Shown: one piece after another, positions 27,944 through 36,964 of the stretch
How positions within the stretch are numbered: position 1 is the stretch's first letter
Layout of the letters: each line of letters opens with the position of its first letter
Source of the DNA: Candidatus Thorarchaeota archaeon
GTDB taxonomy: Archaea; Asgardarchaeota; Thorarchaeia; Thorarchaeales; Thorarchaeaceae
Assembly: GCA_011364985.1 (NCBI GenBank)
Contig: RDOC01000005.1
Location: 42,052 to 106,051 of the forward strand
DNA: 64,000 nt
Reading direction: 5' to 3'
Notes under the pieces: generated by a model
Seen by the model: only the letters and a program-made list of their open reading frames with translations
Database searches by the model: none
What the model was told of the DNA's origin: nothing
Translations under genes and position numbers: made by a program

Positions 27944-29479
27944 ATGCAACTCAAGGATTGGTCATGGATAGGTGATTGGACTGAAAGAAGAGCATTGCTG
28001 ACTCCAAAAAGAGTGGCAATACTCGACAATATTCAGCATAAGAAATATACATTCGAAGAAATGAATAAACGGGCGAATCAAGCAGCGAGAGTGCTACTTG
28101 ACTCAGAGGTACGAAAGGGAGATCGCGTGGGAGTCTATTCAAAGAATAGGTTCGACTTTCTTGACATCCTGTTTGCTTGCGGCAAGATAGGAGCCATCCT
28201 GACTCCATTCAACGTTCGACTTACCAAAACCGAGATTGAATATCTTCTAAAGAAAACGGGCCCTTCCATGCTATTTTACGATCCCAATTTGGAAAGGCAG
28301 TTTGGGGAGCTCCGCCCTCTATTCGAAAAGGAGCGTATAGTGGTTATGGGTAACAAGACAGTTGATGGCGATCCGGATATTTACTCACTCATGACCAAAA
28401 GAGCTGCTGGTACAGTGGAACACCCAACAATCACAATGAACGACCCATACTTGATTGTCTTCACTGGAGGAACTACAGGATTGCCCAAAGGAGCGGTTCT
28501 ATCACACGGTCTGGTGTTTTGGAACTCCGTTAACACGATTGTATCATGGGGACTACAAGCGGATGATATACAGCCATTGCTCTACCCCCTCTTTCATACA
28601 GGAGGGATCAATGTGCTGCTCATACCATTCTATCATCTTGGAGCATTGAGTATCATCATGGGAGACTTTGACCCTGAAGAAACATTACGAGTAATCGAGA
28701 AGGAAAAATGCACAATCGTGATTGGTGTCCCCACTATGTACAACATGATGTCACAATCGCCAAGTTTCAAGCAGACAAGCTTTGAGCATGTACGAATACT
28801 GATGAGTGGAGGGGCTCCATGTCCTGTTGCGATAATGGAGAAATACTGGGAGCGTGGCAAAATTCTGAAAATGGGGTACGGACTCACCGAAGTGGGACCT
28901 AACAACTTCTGCTTGCCCGAAGAAGCCGTTAAGGAAAGACCCACATCAGTGGGTTTTCCCGTTTTCCATTGCGATATGACGATAGTTGATGATGATAATA
29001 ATGCGGTTGAAGACGGAGAGGTAGGTGAGTTATTGCTGAGAGGACCACATACATTCAGTGAATACTGGGAAGAACCTGAAGAAACAGCCAAAGTGATAGA
29101 AAAGAATGGATGGGTTCACACTGGAGACCTAGCGATTCGAGACAAAGAGGGGTTCTACTATATTGTCGGTCGCAAGAAAGACATGTTCATCAGTGGCGGC
29201 GAAAATATCTTCCCAACAGAAATCGAAGAGATACTTTTCAAACACGCCAAGGTTTCGGAAGCAGCAGTAATAGGAGTTCCCGACGATAAATGGGGCGAAG
29301 TTGGGAAAGCATTCATTGTATTAAGAAGCGGTGAGTCAATGACAGAAGATGAAATTCGGAAGTACTTGGATGGAAAGATAGCACGATATAAGACACCCAA
29401 GTACTACGAGTTTCGCGAAGACTTACCGAAGAGTGCTGCTGGCAAGATTCTGAAAAGGGAATTGGAGGGGAAGTCATGA
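27944..29479 (+). CDS. AMP-dependent acyl-CoA synthetase/ligase
   Basis: 511 residues of the ANL superfamily. The P-loop FTGGTTGLPKGA lies near 172-183, YGLTEVGPNN near 308-317, then TGD near 388, the hinge GRKKDMFISGGENIFPTEIE near 407-426 and the adenylation lysine motif AGKILKREL at the end. All key positions look intact. It activates a carboxylic acid as the acyl-CoA; chain length cannot be told. ATG at 27944 with GAGG upstream. It overlaps the next gene by 4 nt (ATGA), so the three-gene acyl cassette is coupled. Confidence 0.94.
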   Translation: MQLKDWSWIGDWTERRALLTPKRVAILDNIQHKKYTFEEMNKRANQAARVLLDSEVRKGDRVGVYSKNRFDFLDILFACGKIGAILTPFNVRLTKTEIEYLLKKTGPSMLFYDPNLERQFGELRPLFEKERIVVMGNKTVDGDPDIYSLMTKRAAGTVEHPTITMNDPYLIVFTGGTTGLPKGAVLSHGLVFWNSVNTIVSWGLQADDIQPLLYPLFHTGGINVLLIPFYHLGALSIIMGDFDPEETLRVIEKEKCTIVIGVPTMYNMMSQSPSFKQTSFEHVRILMSGGAPCPVAIMEKYWERGKILKMGYGLTEVGPNNFCLPEEAVKERPTSVGFPVFHCDMTIVDDDNNAVEDGEVGELLLRGPHTFSEYWEEPEETAKVIEKNGWVHTGDLAIRDKEGFYYIVGRKKDMFISGGENIFPTEIEEILFKHAKVSEAAVIGVPDDKWGEVGKAFIVLRSGESMTEDEIRKYLDGKIARYKTPKYYEFREDLPKSAAGKILKRELEGKS

Positions 29480-30498
29480 CACTGATTGGAATAGAAGCAA
29501 TTGGAACCTACATACCTTCAGAGAGACACACAGCTGAGTATATCTCTGAGCAGTCTGGAACTCCTGTGAATATCATTAAGACAAAGATGGGAATGTTAAG
29601 TAAATCAGTACCTGGGCCTGATGACCACACTGTAGCTATGGGAGTAAAAGCGGCAAAAATCGCAGTTGAGAGAGCTGGTATTGATCCGACTACGGATATT
29701 GACCTAGTGATTTGGGCTGGAGAAGTGTATGCGGAGCACCCGATGCAAACCTATGCAATCAAGTTTCAGAACGAAGTCGGAGCCGAAAAGGCGTGGGCCT
29801 TCGATGTCAATCAACGATGCGGCACTGTTGTAGTGGCAATGATTCTCGCGAAGTCCTTGATGCAAACACAGGGATACAAGCGTGTGTTGATTGGTAGTGG
29901 ATATAGAAACTGTGACCTAATCGACTACTCGAATGTTCGTACAAGATTCATGTATGACTTGGCAGCAAGTGGCGTTGCCATGATTCTTCGAAATGATTAC
30001 CCGCAGAATGTAGTTCTTGAGGGTAGTGTCATCTCAGATGGCAGATTCTCAGAGGATGTATACGTTCCCGCGGGTGGAACTGTCATGCCGATTTCATGTG
30101 AAGCAATAGAGAGAAAATTACAGTACCTTGACGTAACTGATCCAGTGAGACTAAAAGAGCGACTAGATGAACTCTCGATGACCAATTTCCTCAAAGTGAT
30201 AGACGACTCCCTAGAGAGAAGCGGTTTCAAGAGAGAGAATATTGACTATCTTGGTCTTATTAGGATGAAAAGAAGTGCGTTTGAATATGTGGCGAACGAA
30301 CTTGGGGTTCATCCCTATCATCAGTCCACCTACTTTGAGGAATGGGGCCATATGGGCCAGAACGACTCAATTATCTCTCTTGAAGAAGGTCTGAAGAGTG
30401 GTAAGATAAGAGGTGGGGATGTTGTTGTGCTCACTGCCGCAGGAATTGGCTGGTCATGGAATGCTATGACAATAAGATGGGGAACTATGGGAGAATGA
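29476..30498 (+). CDS. Ketoacyl synthase III/HMG-CoA synthase-like thiolase-fold enzyme
   Basis: 340 residues with thiolase-fold halves. The nucleophile cysteine is C115 in NQRCG, at the FabH-like position. FabH would next have a PHQAN histidine motif, but here IDYLGLIRMKRSAF replaces it. The asparagine motif region reads GHMGQNDSI. So the enzyme has the acyl-Cys but a changed decarboxylation/condensation site. It may condense acyl-CoAs in a different way. It lies between the CoA ligase and a MaoC-like hydratase and overlaps both neighbours by 4 nt. Confidence 0.85.
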   Translation: MTLIGIEAIGTYIPSERHTAEYISEQSGTPVNIIKTKMGMLSKSVPGPDDHTVAMGVKAAKIAVERAGIDPTTDIDLVIWAGEVYAEHPMQTYAIKFQNEVGAEKAWAFDVNQRCGTVVVAMILAKSLMQTQGYKRVLIGSGYRNCDLIDYSNVRTRFMYDLAASGVAMILRNDYPQNVVLEGSVISDGRFSEDVYVPAGGTVMPISCEAIERKLQYLDVTDPVRLKERLDELSMTNFLKVIDDSLERSGFKRENIDYLGLIRMKRSAFEYVANELGVHPYHQSTYFEEWGHMGQNDSIISLEEGLKSGKIRGGDVVVLTAAGIGWSWNAMTIRWGTMGE

Positions 30499-30923
30499 AA
30501 AAAACAGAAATGACAAGATACTTTGACCTGTCAATTGGGCAGTATGCTGAAGTAGTTCACACAGTAACTGAGGAAGACATCAAGGTATTCGGGGACCTGA
30601 GTGGAGATTACAACCCCTTGCACTTCAATGAGAATTGGGCGCGGACAACGATGTTCAAGGGAAGAATCGCCCATGGCATATTGACCGCAGCCTATATCAG
30701 TGCTGCAATTGGGATGAAACTGCCGGGTCCCGGTACGATATATCTTAGCCAGAGCATGAAATTCCTTTATCCAGTACGGATTGGGGACACAATCACTGCT
30801 CGAGTAGAAATCATTGCTTTGAATGATGAAAAGCAGCAGGTGACTTTGAAGACTATATGTACAAACCAGAATCTGAATGTCGTCCTCGATGGAGAGGCAT
30901 TGATTATGCTTATGAGGCAGTAA
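30495..30923 (+). CDS. MaoC-like (R)-enoyl-CoA hydratase
   Basis: 142 residues, single hot-dog fold. The hydratase signature is present: FGDLSGDYNPLHFNENWA with the catalytic Asp and His, then FKGRIAHGILTAA. The product would be an (R)-3-hydroxyacyl-CoA or the reverse dehydration. The start is ATG at 30495, overlapping the upstream stop (ATGA). It completes a ligase-synthase-hydratase set for acyl-CoA chain chemistry. No dedicated reductase is seen in the window. Confidence 0.9.
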   Translation: MKKTEMTRYFDLSIGQYAEVVHTVTEEDIKVFGDLSGDYNPLHFNENWARTTMFKGRIAHGILTAAYISAAIGMKLPGPGTIYLSQSMKFLYPVRIGDTITARVEIIALNDEKQQVTLKTICTNQNLNVVLDGEALIMLMRQ

Positions 30924-31024
30924 ACTGCTGCAAATGCCCAGTGTGGTACAATCTGAAGCATCCAAATCAGTACCAAAACGCACAACAGCAACAGACAGAT
31001 GAAGCAGTATGGAGATTTGACAAC

Positions 31025-31630
31025 TTGGAAGTGGTGAAAAAGATTGCTTATTTTGCTGAGCGTCATATGATCAGTGAGACCAGAAGTGCCCACGAATTTG
31101 AGCACGTTAAACGAGTATATGGTATCGCGATGAGCATTGGAAACAAGATTGGTGCAGATCTCAAAATATTGAGTGCTGCTGCCCTCTTACATGACATAGG
31201 AAGGTCAAAGGAGGAGAAGTACGGAATTTCTCATTCAATCCTTTCAGGTGAGATGAGTGAAGAGATACTTCGTAACGTGGGATATGACGATGATGAGATA
31301 GCGCGCGTAAAGACAGTGATTAGAACTCATAGGTATAGTGAGGACCTTCATCCCACATCACTAGAAGGAGAGATTCTCAGTGATGCAGACAAGCTTGATG
31401 CATTGGGTGCCATTGGGATATTCAGAGGAATTGCCCAAGCAACTGTATGTAAATCAGGTATTGAGGGATTCCTGAAGCATTCAGATGAGAAACTGCTTAA
31501 GCTTCATGAGTTGATGCATACTGAAGAGGCCAAAGAACTGGCAGAAAGAAGACACGCCATTATCGCCAGTTTTGTAAAAGAACTCAGAAATGAATTGAAG
31601 CAAGCATCACGGATTTCTTTCCATGAGTAG
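31025..31630 (+). CDS. HD-domain phosphohydrolase
   Basis: About 201 residues from the chosen start. The HD metal motif is complete: HEFEHVKRVYGIA, LLHDIGR, then the later THRY and ILSDADKLDALGAIGIFR. This is the YedJ/YpgQ-like HD pattern, often acting on nucleotides. The frame is open back to 30857, but that part overlaps the hydratase and is cysteine/glutamine-rich, so I use TTG at 31025 (GGAG upstream). The end overlaps the convergent CYTH gene by 24 nt. Confidence 0.85.
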   Translation: MEVVKKIAYFAERHMISETRSAHEFEHVKRVYGIAMSIGNKIGADLKILSAAALLHDIGRSKEEKYGISHSILSGEMSEEILRNVGYDDDEIARVKTVIRTHRYSEDLHPTSLEGEILSDADKLDALGAIGIFRGIAQATVCKSGIEGFLKHSDEKLLKLHELMHTEEAKELAERRHAIIASFVKELRNELKQASRISFHE

Positions 31631-32194
31631 TTCAAGATACGACTTCCGAATGGATGGTGAACCATCAAGCCCAAGTCTCTTTAAGATCGCAAAGATATCA
31701 TCTCGAGCTGATTCTATCTTAGATTCGTCAAAGACGAGTCGTTCCAGCTCCAGAAATGTACCAACATCAATCACATCATCAATGCTAATTGAAATATCAT
31801 TGATCTTGTAGAAAGATCGATTCTTGATGATTCTTGCCACCTCCTTGAATCCCAAGTGTCCAAGTAGTAGTTCGGCATTGTTCTCATCTTCAAGTCCAAT
31901 AGAGATCTCAGTTCTTGTCTTGGAGATTAAATCGAGCTTGGAACCCTTGTAGGTCATCTCTTTAAGCGGTCCAAAGTAAGGCATCTCAACATGAGCATTC
32001 GAATGCGGTGTTCTGACCCTTATTCGAAGCGCTTCATCTGTTTCCGAAAAAGACTTGCAGGGATGGTCATAGTAGGTGTCTATTTGCCTCTCCACGTTGG
32101 TCTTCCGAGCACCAATATCAGCCAAGGCGAGTCTGATTTTCTCAGGGTCATCAATAGCTATTTTCACTTCTACTTCAACAGGTAGTTGGCTCAT
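31607..32194 (-). CDS. CYTH-domain protein (class IV adenylate cyclase/thiamine triphosphatase type)
   Basis: 195 residues. The N-terminal ExExK triphosphate-binding motif is present (VEVEVKIAI), followed by QIDTYYDHP, EALRIRVR, LDLISKTRTEISIG and the SISIDDVIDVGTFLELE strand pair that closes the tunnel. This matches archaeal CyaB-like CYTH proteins, which act on inorganic or nucleoside triphosphates. Actual activity cannot be told. ATG at 32194. Confidence 0.9.
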   Translation of the reverse strand: MSQLPVEVEVKIAIDDPEKIRLALADIGARKTNVERQIDTYYDHPCKSFSETDEALRIRVRTPHSNAHVEMPYFGPLKEMTYKGSKLDLISKTRTEISIGLEDENNAELLLGHLGFKEVARIIKNRSFYKINDISISIDDVIDVGTFLELERLVFDESKIESARDDIFAILKRLGLDGSPSIRKSYLELLMERNP

Positions 32195-32309
32195 CTGAGT
32201 AGCGCCCCTAAGTTATCGTCAATACAACGTTCAAGTTAGGTCTTTTCTTTATTTCCGAAGGATTTTGAAGAGCCACAATTCACATAACAGCTAGCAATTC
32301 ATTGGTACA

Positions 32310-33569
32310 GTGTGCGTCAAGGTGTCACGAGTAAAGTCTTTCAAATGTGCAAAATGCCAAAACGAATATACTGAGGATACTGTACCACCAAATGATGGAT
32401 GTGGAGGGCGGATTGATATCGAGTTTGACTTGGAGGTTGCCAAGGAGCACTTCAGCAGAGAAAGCCTAGAGAGAAGCAGGGGAGGCCTCTGGAAGTACTT
32501 CGAGTTGATGCCCCTCAGACGTCGCCGCAACATTGTGACTCTTGGAGAAGGAAACACGCCCTTAATCAAGACCGCAGCCCTCGGTCAAGAGATGGGTCTG
32601 AAGGACTTATACTTGAAGTTAGAGACCATGTGCCCATCCGGCTCTTTCAAAGACCGTCCAATTTGTGTGGGCGTTAGTCGAGCGAGTGAAGATGGTGCAA
32701 AAACCGTTGTAGCAGCTTCTTCAGGAAATGCAGCAGCTTCGATGTCGACCTACGCAGCAAGAGCTGGTTTGAGAGCTGTGGTGTTCGTTCCTGACGATGC
32801 TCCGTCGGAAAAGCTAATTCATCTAAGGACACTTGGAGCAGAGGTATTTAGGATTAAGAAAGCCACTAGGGGTATTGACTCCACTACAACCCTGCTACAA
32901 GCAGCCTGTGAAAAGCTCGGATGGACACCCACACCATCTTTCGGCCCATTCAACTGCTTCCAGTTTGAAGGTACAAAATCACTTGGCTATGAGATAGCAG
33001 AGCAGAGGAACTGGAGTGTCCCCAACTGGATCCTCTTTCCCACTGGTAGCGGAGGGCTTATGGCAGGCTCCATGAAGGGGTTGTGGGAGTTCCGGGAGAT
33101 GGGTCTTATAGATAGTCTTCCGAAGGGAGTGGTTGTTCAACCTGATGGTTGCTCCCCAATTGTAAGGGCTTTCAAGGAAGGCCACGACCCGTTAGATATT
33201 CAACCTTGGGACTCGAATGAAACCGTTGCAGGAGGTCTAGCGGATCCGTTCCCGTGGGATGGCGACGCATCGTTGAAGTATCTTCGATTGTCCCATGGCC
33301 ACGCTGTTTCTGTACCGGACGCTGAAATCGAACGGCATCTGGTCCTTCTAGGAAAGCTGGAAGGAGTGTTTGCAGAACCAAGCGGTGTAGCAGCCTTGGC
33401 TGGTCTAAGGCAGCTCTTGGATGAAGGAATGATTGACAGGTCGGACAGCGTTGTGGTACCGATAACGGGAATAGGATTCAAAGACCTTTCAACTCCGGAC
33501 AGACTTACACCCTCAGTGAAACTGATTAGTCCTAATGTTGAGGAACTGAGGAAAGCCCTAAAGACCTGA
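32310..33569 (+). CDS. thrC: Threonine synthase
   Basis: 419 residues, PLP fold-type II. An N-terminal zinc-ribbon-like segment (CAKC near 13-16) precedes EGNTPLIK and GSFKDRP with the PLP lysine K114. The glycine-rich phosphate loop PTGSGGLMAG follows, then AEPSGVAALAGL. It converts O-phosphohomoserine to threonine. The start may be GTG at 32310 or the in-frame GTG at 32322. It is followed by the methyltransferase gene after 15 nt. Confidence 0.92.
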   Translation: MCVKVSRVKSFKCAKCQNEYTEDTVPPNDGCGGRIDIEFDLEVAKEHFSRESLERSRGGLWKYFELMPLRRRRNIVTLGEGNTPLIKTAALGQEMGLKDLYLKLETMCPSGSFKDRPICVGVSRASEDGAKTVVAASSGNAAASMSTYAARAGLRAVVFVPDDAPSEKLIHLRTLGAEVFRIKKATRGIDSTTTLLQAACEKLGWTPTPSFGPFNCFQFEGTKSLGYEIAEQRNWSVPNWILFPTGSGGLMAGSMKGLWEFREMGLIDSLPKGVVVQPDGCSPIVRAFKEGHDPLDIQPWDSNETVAGGLADPFPWDGDASLKYLRLSHGHAVSVPDAEIERHLVLLGKLEGVFAEPSGVAALAGLRQLLDEGMIDRSDSVVVPITGIGFKDLSTPDRLTPSVKLISPNVEELRKALKT

Positions 33570-33584
33570 TAGACAGGTGATCGA

Positions 33585-34556
33585 ATGTCCATCAAGGAAC
33601 ATAGACAGAAGGCGAAAGATCTCGCCAAGGAATACGGATACTTGCCGTACATGATTGAGAGATATCTAGCACTCTGGGGTCAAGATGAAACACTGGAGTT
33701 CCTCAAGGCATGTGAACGGCCAATTAGGACATCAATAAGGACAAATACGCTCAAGATAACCGTACAGGAACTGAAGGAAAGACTGGAGAAGAAAAACGTT
33801 TCATTGGAAGGTGTCCCTTGGATGAGAGAGAGCCTTTGGGCTGATTTTCGAAATGGATCTCCAGGCGCGTTCTTCGAACATATGCTTGGATTCTACTACG
33901 TGCAGAATGTACCATCGATGACAGCTAGTGCAGTGCTTGACCCCAAGCCGGGAGAAACCGTCGTTGACCTTGCAGCCGCGCCAGGCGGGAAGACCACTCA
34001 TCTTGCACAACTAATGGAGAACACTGGTATGATCTTTGCCATTGAGTATGACAGAAATAGAATTGCTAGCCTAGAGGCCAATATTCAGAGATGCGGTGTA
34101 ACCAATACGATTGTAATGAGAGGAGATGCCAAGAAGCTGGATGAATTGCGCATTGAACCGGATAAAATCATGCTTGATGCGCCCTGTTCAGGCGAAGGCC
34201 TTATTCCCTTAGACTCTAACAGAAAAACCAGCAAGTCGATGGCTGACATTCGTTTTTGTGCAACCCGAGAAGGAAACATGCTTGATGCTGCAGTCAGGTC
34301 ATTAGCCCCTGGTGGAACAATGGTCTATTCAACGTGTTCCATAGCTCCTGAAGAGAATGAATATGTTGTGGATGATATCCTGCGAAGATATTCAGAGATT
34401 AATATAGTTCCAACGGATCTTGACTTTGGAATCTCTGGATATACTGAACCTTATGGCGTTCATCTTGACAAGTCCTTATCGCTAGCAAGAAGATTTCTGC
34501 CGCATCTGCATGATTTCGAGGGATTCTTCATTTGCAGGCTAAGAAAGGATACTTAA
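33585..34556 (+). CDS. NSUN/RsmB-type RNA cytosine-C5 methyltransferase
   Basis: 323 residues. An N-terminal RNA-binding region (RTSIRTNTLKI) leads into a Rossmann core with AAAPGGKTTHLAQ (motif I), the LDAPCSGEG motif IV cysteine and the YSTCSIAPEENE motif VI nucleophile cysteine. Both catalytic cysteines are present. The C-terminus FEGFFICRLRK is typical. The RNA target (rRNA or tRNA) cannot be assigned. AGGTGATCGA precedes the ATG. Confidence 0.93.
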   Translation: MSIKEHRQKAKDLAKEYGYLPYMIERYLALWGQDETLEFLKACERPIRTSIRTNTLKITVQELKERLEKKNVSLEGVPWMRESLWADFRNGSPGAFFEHMLGFYYVQNVPSMTASAVLDPKPGETVVDLAAAPGGKTTHLAQLMENTGMIFAIEYDRNRIASLEANIQRCGVTNTIVMRGDAKKLDELRIEPDKIMLDAPCSGEGLIPLDSNRKTSKSMADIRFCATREGNMLDAAVRSLAPGGTMVYSTCSIAPEENEYVVDDILRRYSEINIVPTDLDFGISGYTEPYGVHLDKSLSLARRFLPHLHDFEGFFICRLRKDT

Positions 34557-34641
34557 CTGAGTGATTTAATGAATGAAGTATTTCCCTTAAATGGAAACAA
34601 TGGTGAATCTTATATAAAGAGTGAAACGGAGTGCCAAGTAG

Positions 34642-35415
34642 TTGACCACCAGGATCGTAGATATCAATACAAAAGGGCTATCGAAGTCCTTTGGTAGCAT
34701 TGTAGCGTTGAAAGACCTCAATCTTGAAGTGAATAAGGGGAGCATCTTTGGATACCTTGGGCCAAACGGTGCAGGAAAAACAACGACTGTACGAATACTG
34801 TCTGGGCTTTTGAAAGCAAGCAGTGGCAATGCAACAGTGTGTGGTTTTAATGTGAACTCCCAGAGGGATGAGATAAAGGCTGTCACGGGATTGCTACCGG
34901 AGGCTCCAGGATTGTACTCAAAGCTATCAGCTGTGGAATTCCTAGAGTTCATAGGTGCTCTGAATGATCTCTCAGGCAGTACTCTCAAGAACAGAATAGA
35001 CCGCCTAATGGGGATTCTCGGTCTGGAAGGGAGGCAGGATGATTTACTGGAGAGCTACAGCTCGGGTATGAAGCAGAAAGTCCTAGTTGCATCGACAATA
35101 CTCCATGAACCTAGGCTTGTGTTTCTTGATGAGCCTACTTCCAGACTTGACCCTGCAGCAAGTGCGCTTGTGAAAGAACTCATTCTAGCCATGGCAAAAG
35201 AAACTGAAACCACCTTCTTCATCTGTACGCACATGACTGATTTTGCAGAAGATGTCTGCGAGATTATCGGTATTCTGAATGAGGGCATTCTGACAGCACT
35301 TGGAGCACCACAGGGGATTATAGATGATGCACAGGCAAAGGACCTTGAAGAAGCATACCTAAAGATTGTTGGAGGAGAGGTTGACAGAGAATCACTCCTA
35401 AGCTGGAGGAAATAG
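34642..35415 (+). CDS. ABC transporter ATP-binding protein (orphaned)
   Basis: 257 residues. Walker A GPNGAGKTT lies at 40-48, the signature YSSGMKQKV at 139-147 and Walker B LVFLDEPT at 159-166. The motifs are intact, so the protein could bind and hydrolyse ATP. It belongs to the ABC-2 exporter branch and should pair with a permease, but the following reading frame is broken. The start is TTG at 34642 with GGAG about 10 nt upstream. Confidence 0.88.
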   Translation: MTTRIVDINTKGLSKSFGSIVALKDLNLEVNKGSIFGYLGPNGAGKTTTVRILSGLLKASSGNATVCGFNVNSQRDEIKAVTGLLPEAPGLYSKLSAVEFLEFIGALNDLSGSTLKNRIDRLMGILGLEGRQDDLLESYSSGMKQKVLVASTILHEPRLVFLDEPTSRLDPAASALVKELILAMAKETETTFFICTHMTDFAEDVCEIIGILNEGILTALGAPQGIIDDAQAKDLEEAYLKIVGGEVDRESLLSWRK

Positions 35416-35427
35416 TGTGGCTAGGAA

Positions 35428-35637
35428 ATGACTTGCCGTGGCAAAGCCGAGTTCATGGTTCAGACTACCAGATTCCGCTCCTTCAGAAAAATGATACCTG
35501 TGATATGATCGGTAGTCACTGCAATAGAAGTCGGTATCTTTGGTCTGTTATCGATAATAGTCTGAGACACATTACCAATAATCGGGCTGTTTGCTGTTGT
35601 TACTGACACATTGCGTCCGTCCCAGCTAGAGGCATGA
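35428..35637 (+). pseudogene. Decayed ABC-2 permease fragment
   Basis: In one frame, ATG at 35428 to TGA at 35635 gives a permease-like N-terminus (FRSFRKMIPVI) and two hydrophobic stretches (TAIEVGIFGLLSIIV and PIIGLFAVVTD) interrupted by two in-frame TGA stops. The final TGA overlaps the ATG of the next gene as ATGA, the classic coupled junction. This suggests a once-functional gene that has lost most of its length. It lies directly behind the ABC ATPase. Confidence 0.5.
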
Positions 35638-36227
35638 CTTCCGACATGTCCTTAAGATACAATTCCGCTATGTTATTGAAGCTGACAGTCATGCCTATTG
35701 AGATGGTAGACTCCGTAGAATGGTCTGAGATCAGTAAACTGATTGATGGCGAATTTGGGGAGGGTGTCACAAAGAAACTGCTAGGAAAACGTGTTCCAAT
35801 AACACTGCAGAAGAATGGTAAGCGTCAGTTCTTTCTTGTACCTGCAAATTGGATGAAATTACTAGAAAAGATTGACCAATTCGAAATCAGTTCTCTAGGA
35901 TTGAAAATGGGAGAATTGGTGAAAGAGAGATTTCGATTTAGTCTCCAAGCTCTTGATATCATTGCAAAGACCACAGACCACAAGGTCACCGTTTCAAGGA
36001 AAGGGGCTGAAGCCTTTACATACGGAAGAAGCATACTCAAGGAGTCCGTTCTGAATCTACAGCGTGGTCTTGAAAAAGGGAGCAGAGTTCTTGTGATTAG
36101 TGAAGAAGGCGACTGTCTTGGTGTTGGGTCATTAACTATAGATTCCAATAAACTTGGCCGCCTTTCAAAGGACAAGCTGGTTGTTAAGAACATCACTGAC
36201 GTAGGGGCGTACGTAAGAGGTGCCTAG
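35634..36227 (+). CDS. Nip7-like PUA-domain ribosome biogenesis protein
   Basis: Up to 197 residues. A helical N-terminal domain leads into a C-terminal PUA domain (about 118-197). Its order, GAEAFTYGRSILK, then RVLVISEEGDCLGVGSL and NITDVGAYVR, matches Nip7's end (AEQ-F-YG-H--K ... GFG ... DIGEYVR). Nip7 acts in large-subunit rRNA maturation. The start may be ATG at 35634 (overlapping the pseudogene stop) or ATG at 35691, which fits usual Nip7 length better. Confidence 0.78.
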   Translation: MTSDMSLRYNSAMLLKLTVMPIEMVDSVEWSEISKLIDGEFGEGVTKKLLGKRVPITLQKNGKRQFFLVPANWMKLLEKIDQFEISSLGLKMGELVKERFRFSLQALDIIAKTTDHKVTVSRKGAEAFTYGRSILKESVLNLQRGLEKGSRVLVISEEGDCLGVGSLTIDSNKLGRLSKDKLVVKNITDVGAYVRGA

Positions 36228-36964
36228 ACGAACATGTCAGTCGATCTGTCAGAAGACTCGATTGATTGCCGCATCTTCTCCAGACGCTCAATCTCACGAG
36301 ACTCCTCAAGCAGCTGGTCAACATTGGCCTCTAGGCCATAGACCTCATTGATTTTCTCAAGCATTGTTGCAGCAGACTTTGGATCAGGTCGCCCACGAGC
36401 TGCGTATGTAAGAAGACCGATTGCCGCTGCATCACGCATCTCAAGCTCAGCGAGAAGCAGAGCGAGAGGCCCTGCAACGAAGAGGCCCTCTTCAAGAATA
36501 GGGACGGACCACTTGTCCAGAATCTGTCTATATGCAGTGGTGGGCACACAACGCATTTCATCATCGTCTTCCTTGAAGCTTGCATCAAGGCCGCCGAGCA
36601 GAAGCGCCTCTTCGAATTTGTTCTCTACAATCCATTCCGCAAGTCTGTCAATCCAGCCCCATTGTTCAGAACTGTGGGGTTGGAATCTTGGTACGAGGAA
36701 TACCATCCTTTGCTTCTTGTACCAGTACAGCTCAAAGGGTAGAACAAGTCGATCATTCTCCATGGAAACAAAAAGCGGCAACATATCGCTCTTGATGAAG
36801 CCTATTCTATCTGCCTCAAGAGCTCTGGCAAGATGAGCTGTACTAAGGAAGCCCACTTCACCAAGACCATGAAATCCGCAAACGAATGTTGAGCTAGGAG
36901 GAACCTTGAATCCTCCCTTTAGAATCACTTCGAATGTTGAATCTCGAGTTGCAACAAATGCCAT
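36224..36964 (-). CDS. PAC2-family protein (proteasome assembly chaperone-like)
   Basis: 246 residues from ATG at 36964, which has GAGGT 8-12 nt upstream. The PAC2 pattern is clear: a start on VCGFHGLGEVGFLSTAHLARAL, a central ALLLGGL strand and GPLALLLAELEMRDAAAIGLLTYA near 165-190. A glutamate-rich helix closes it (DQLLEESREIERLEKMRQSIE). In eukaryotes PAC2 helps build proteasome alpha rings; archaeal members are less well defined. The end overlaps the Nip7-like gene by 4 nt (convergent). Confidence 0.85.
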   Translation of the reverse strand: MAFVATRDSTFEVILKGGFKVPPSSTFVCGFHGLGEVGFLSTAHLARALEADRIGFIKSDMLPLFVSMENDRLVLPFELYWYKKQRMVFLVPRFQPHSSEQWGWIDRLAEWIVENKFEEALLLGGLDASFKEDDDEMRCVPTTAYRQILDKWSVPILEEGLFVAGPLALLLAELEMRDAAAIGLLTYAARGRPDPKSAATMLEKINEVYGLEANVDQLLEESREIERLEKMRQSIESSDRSTDMFV

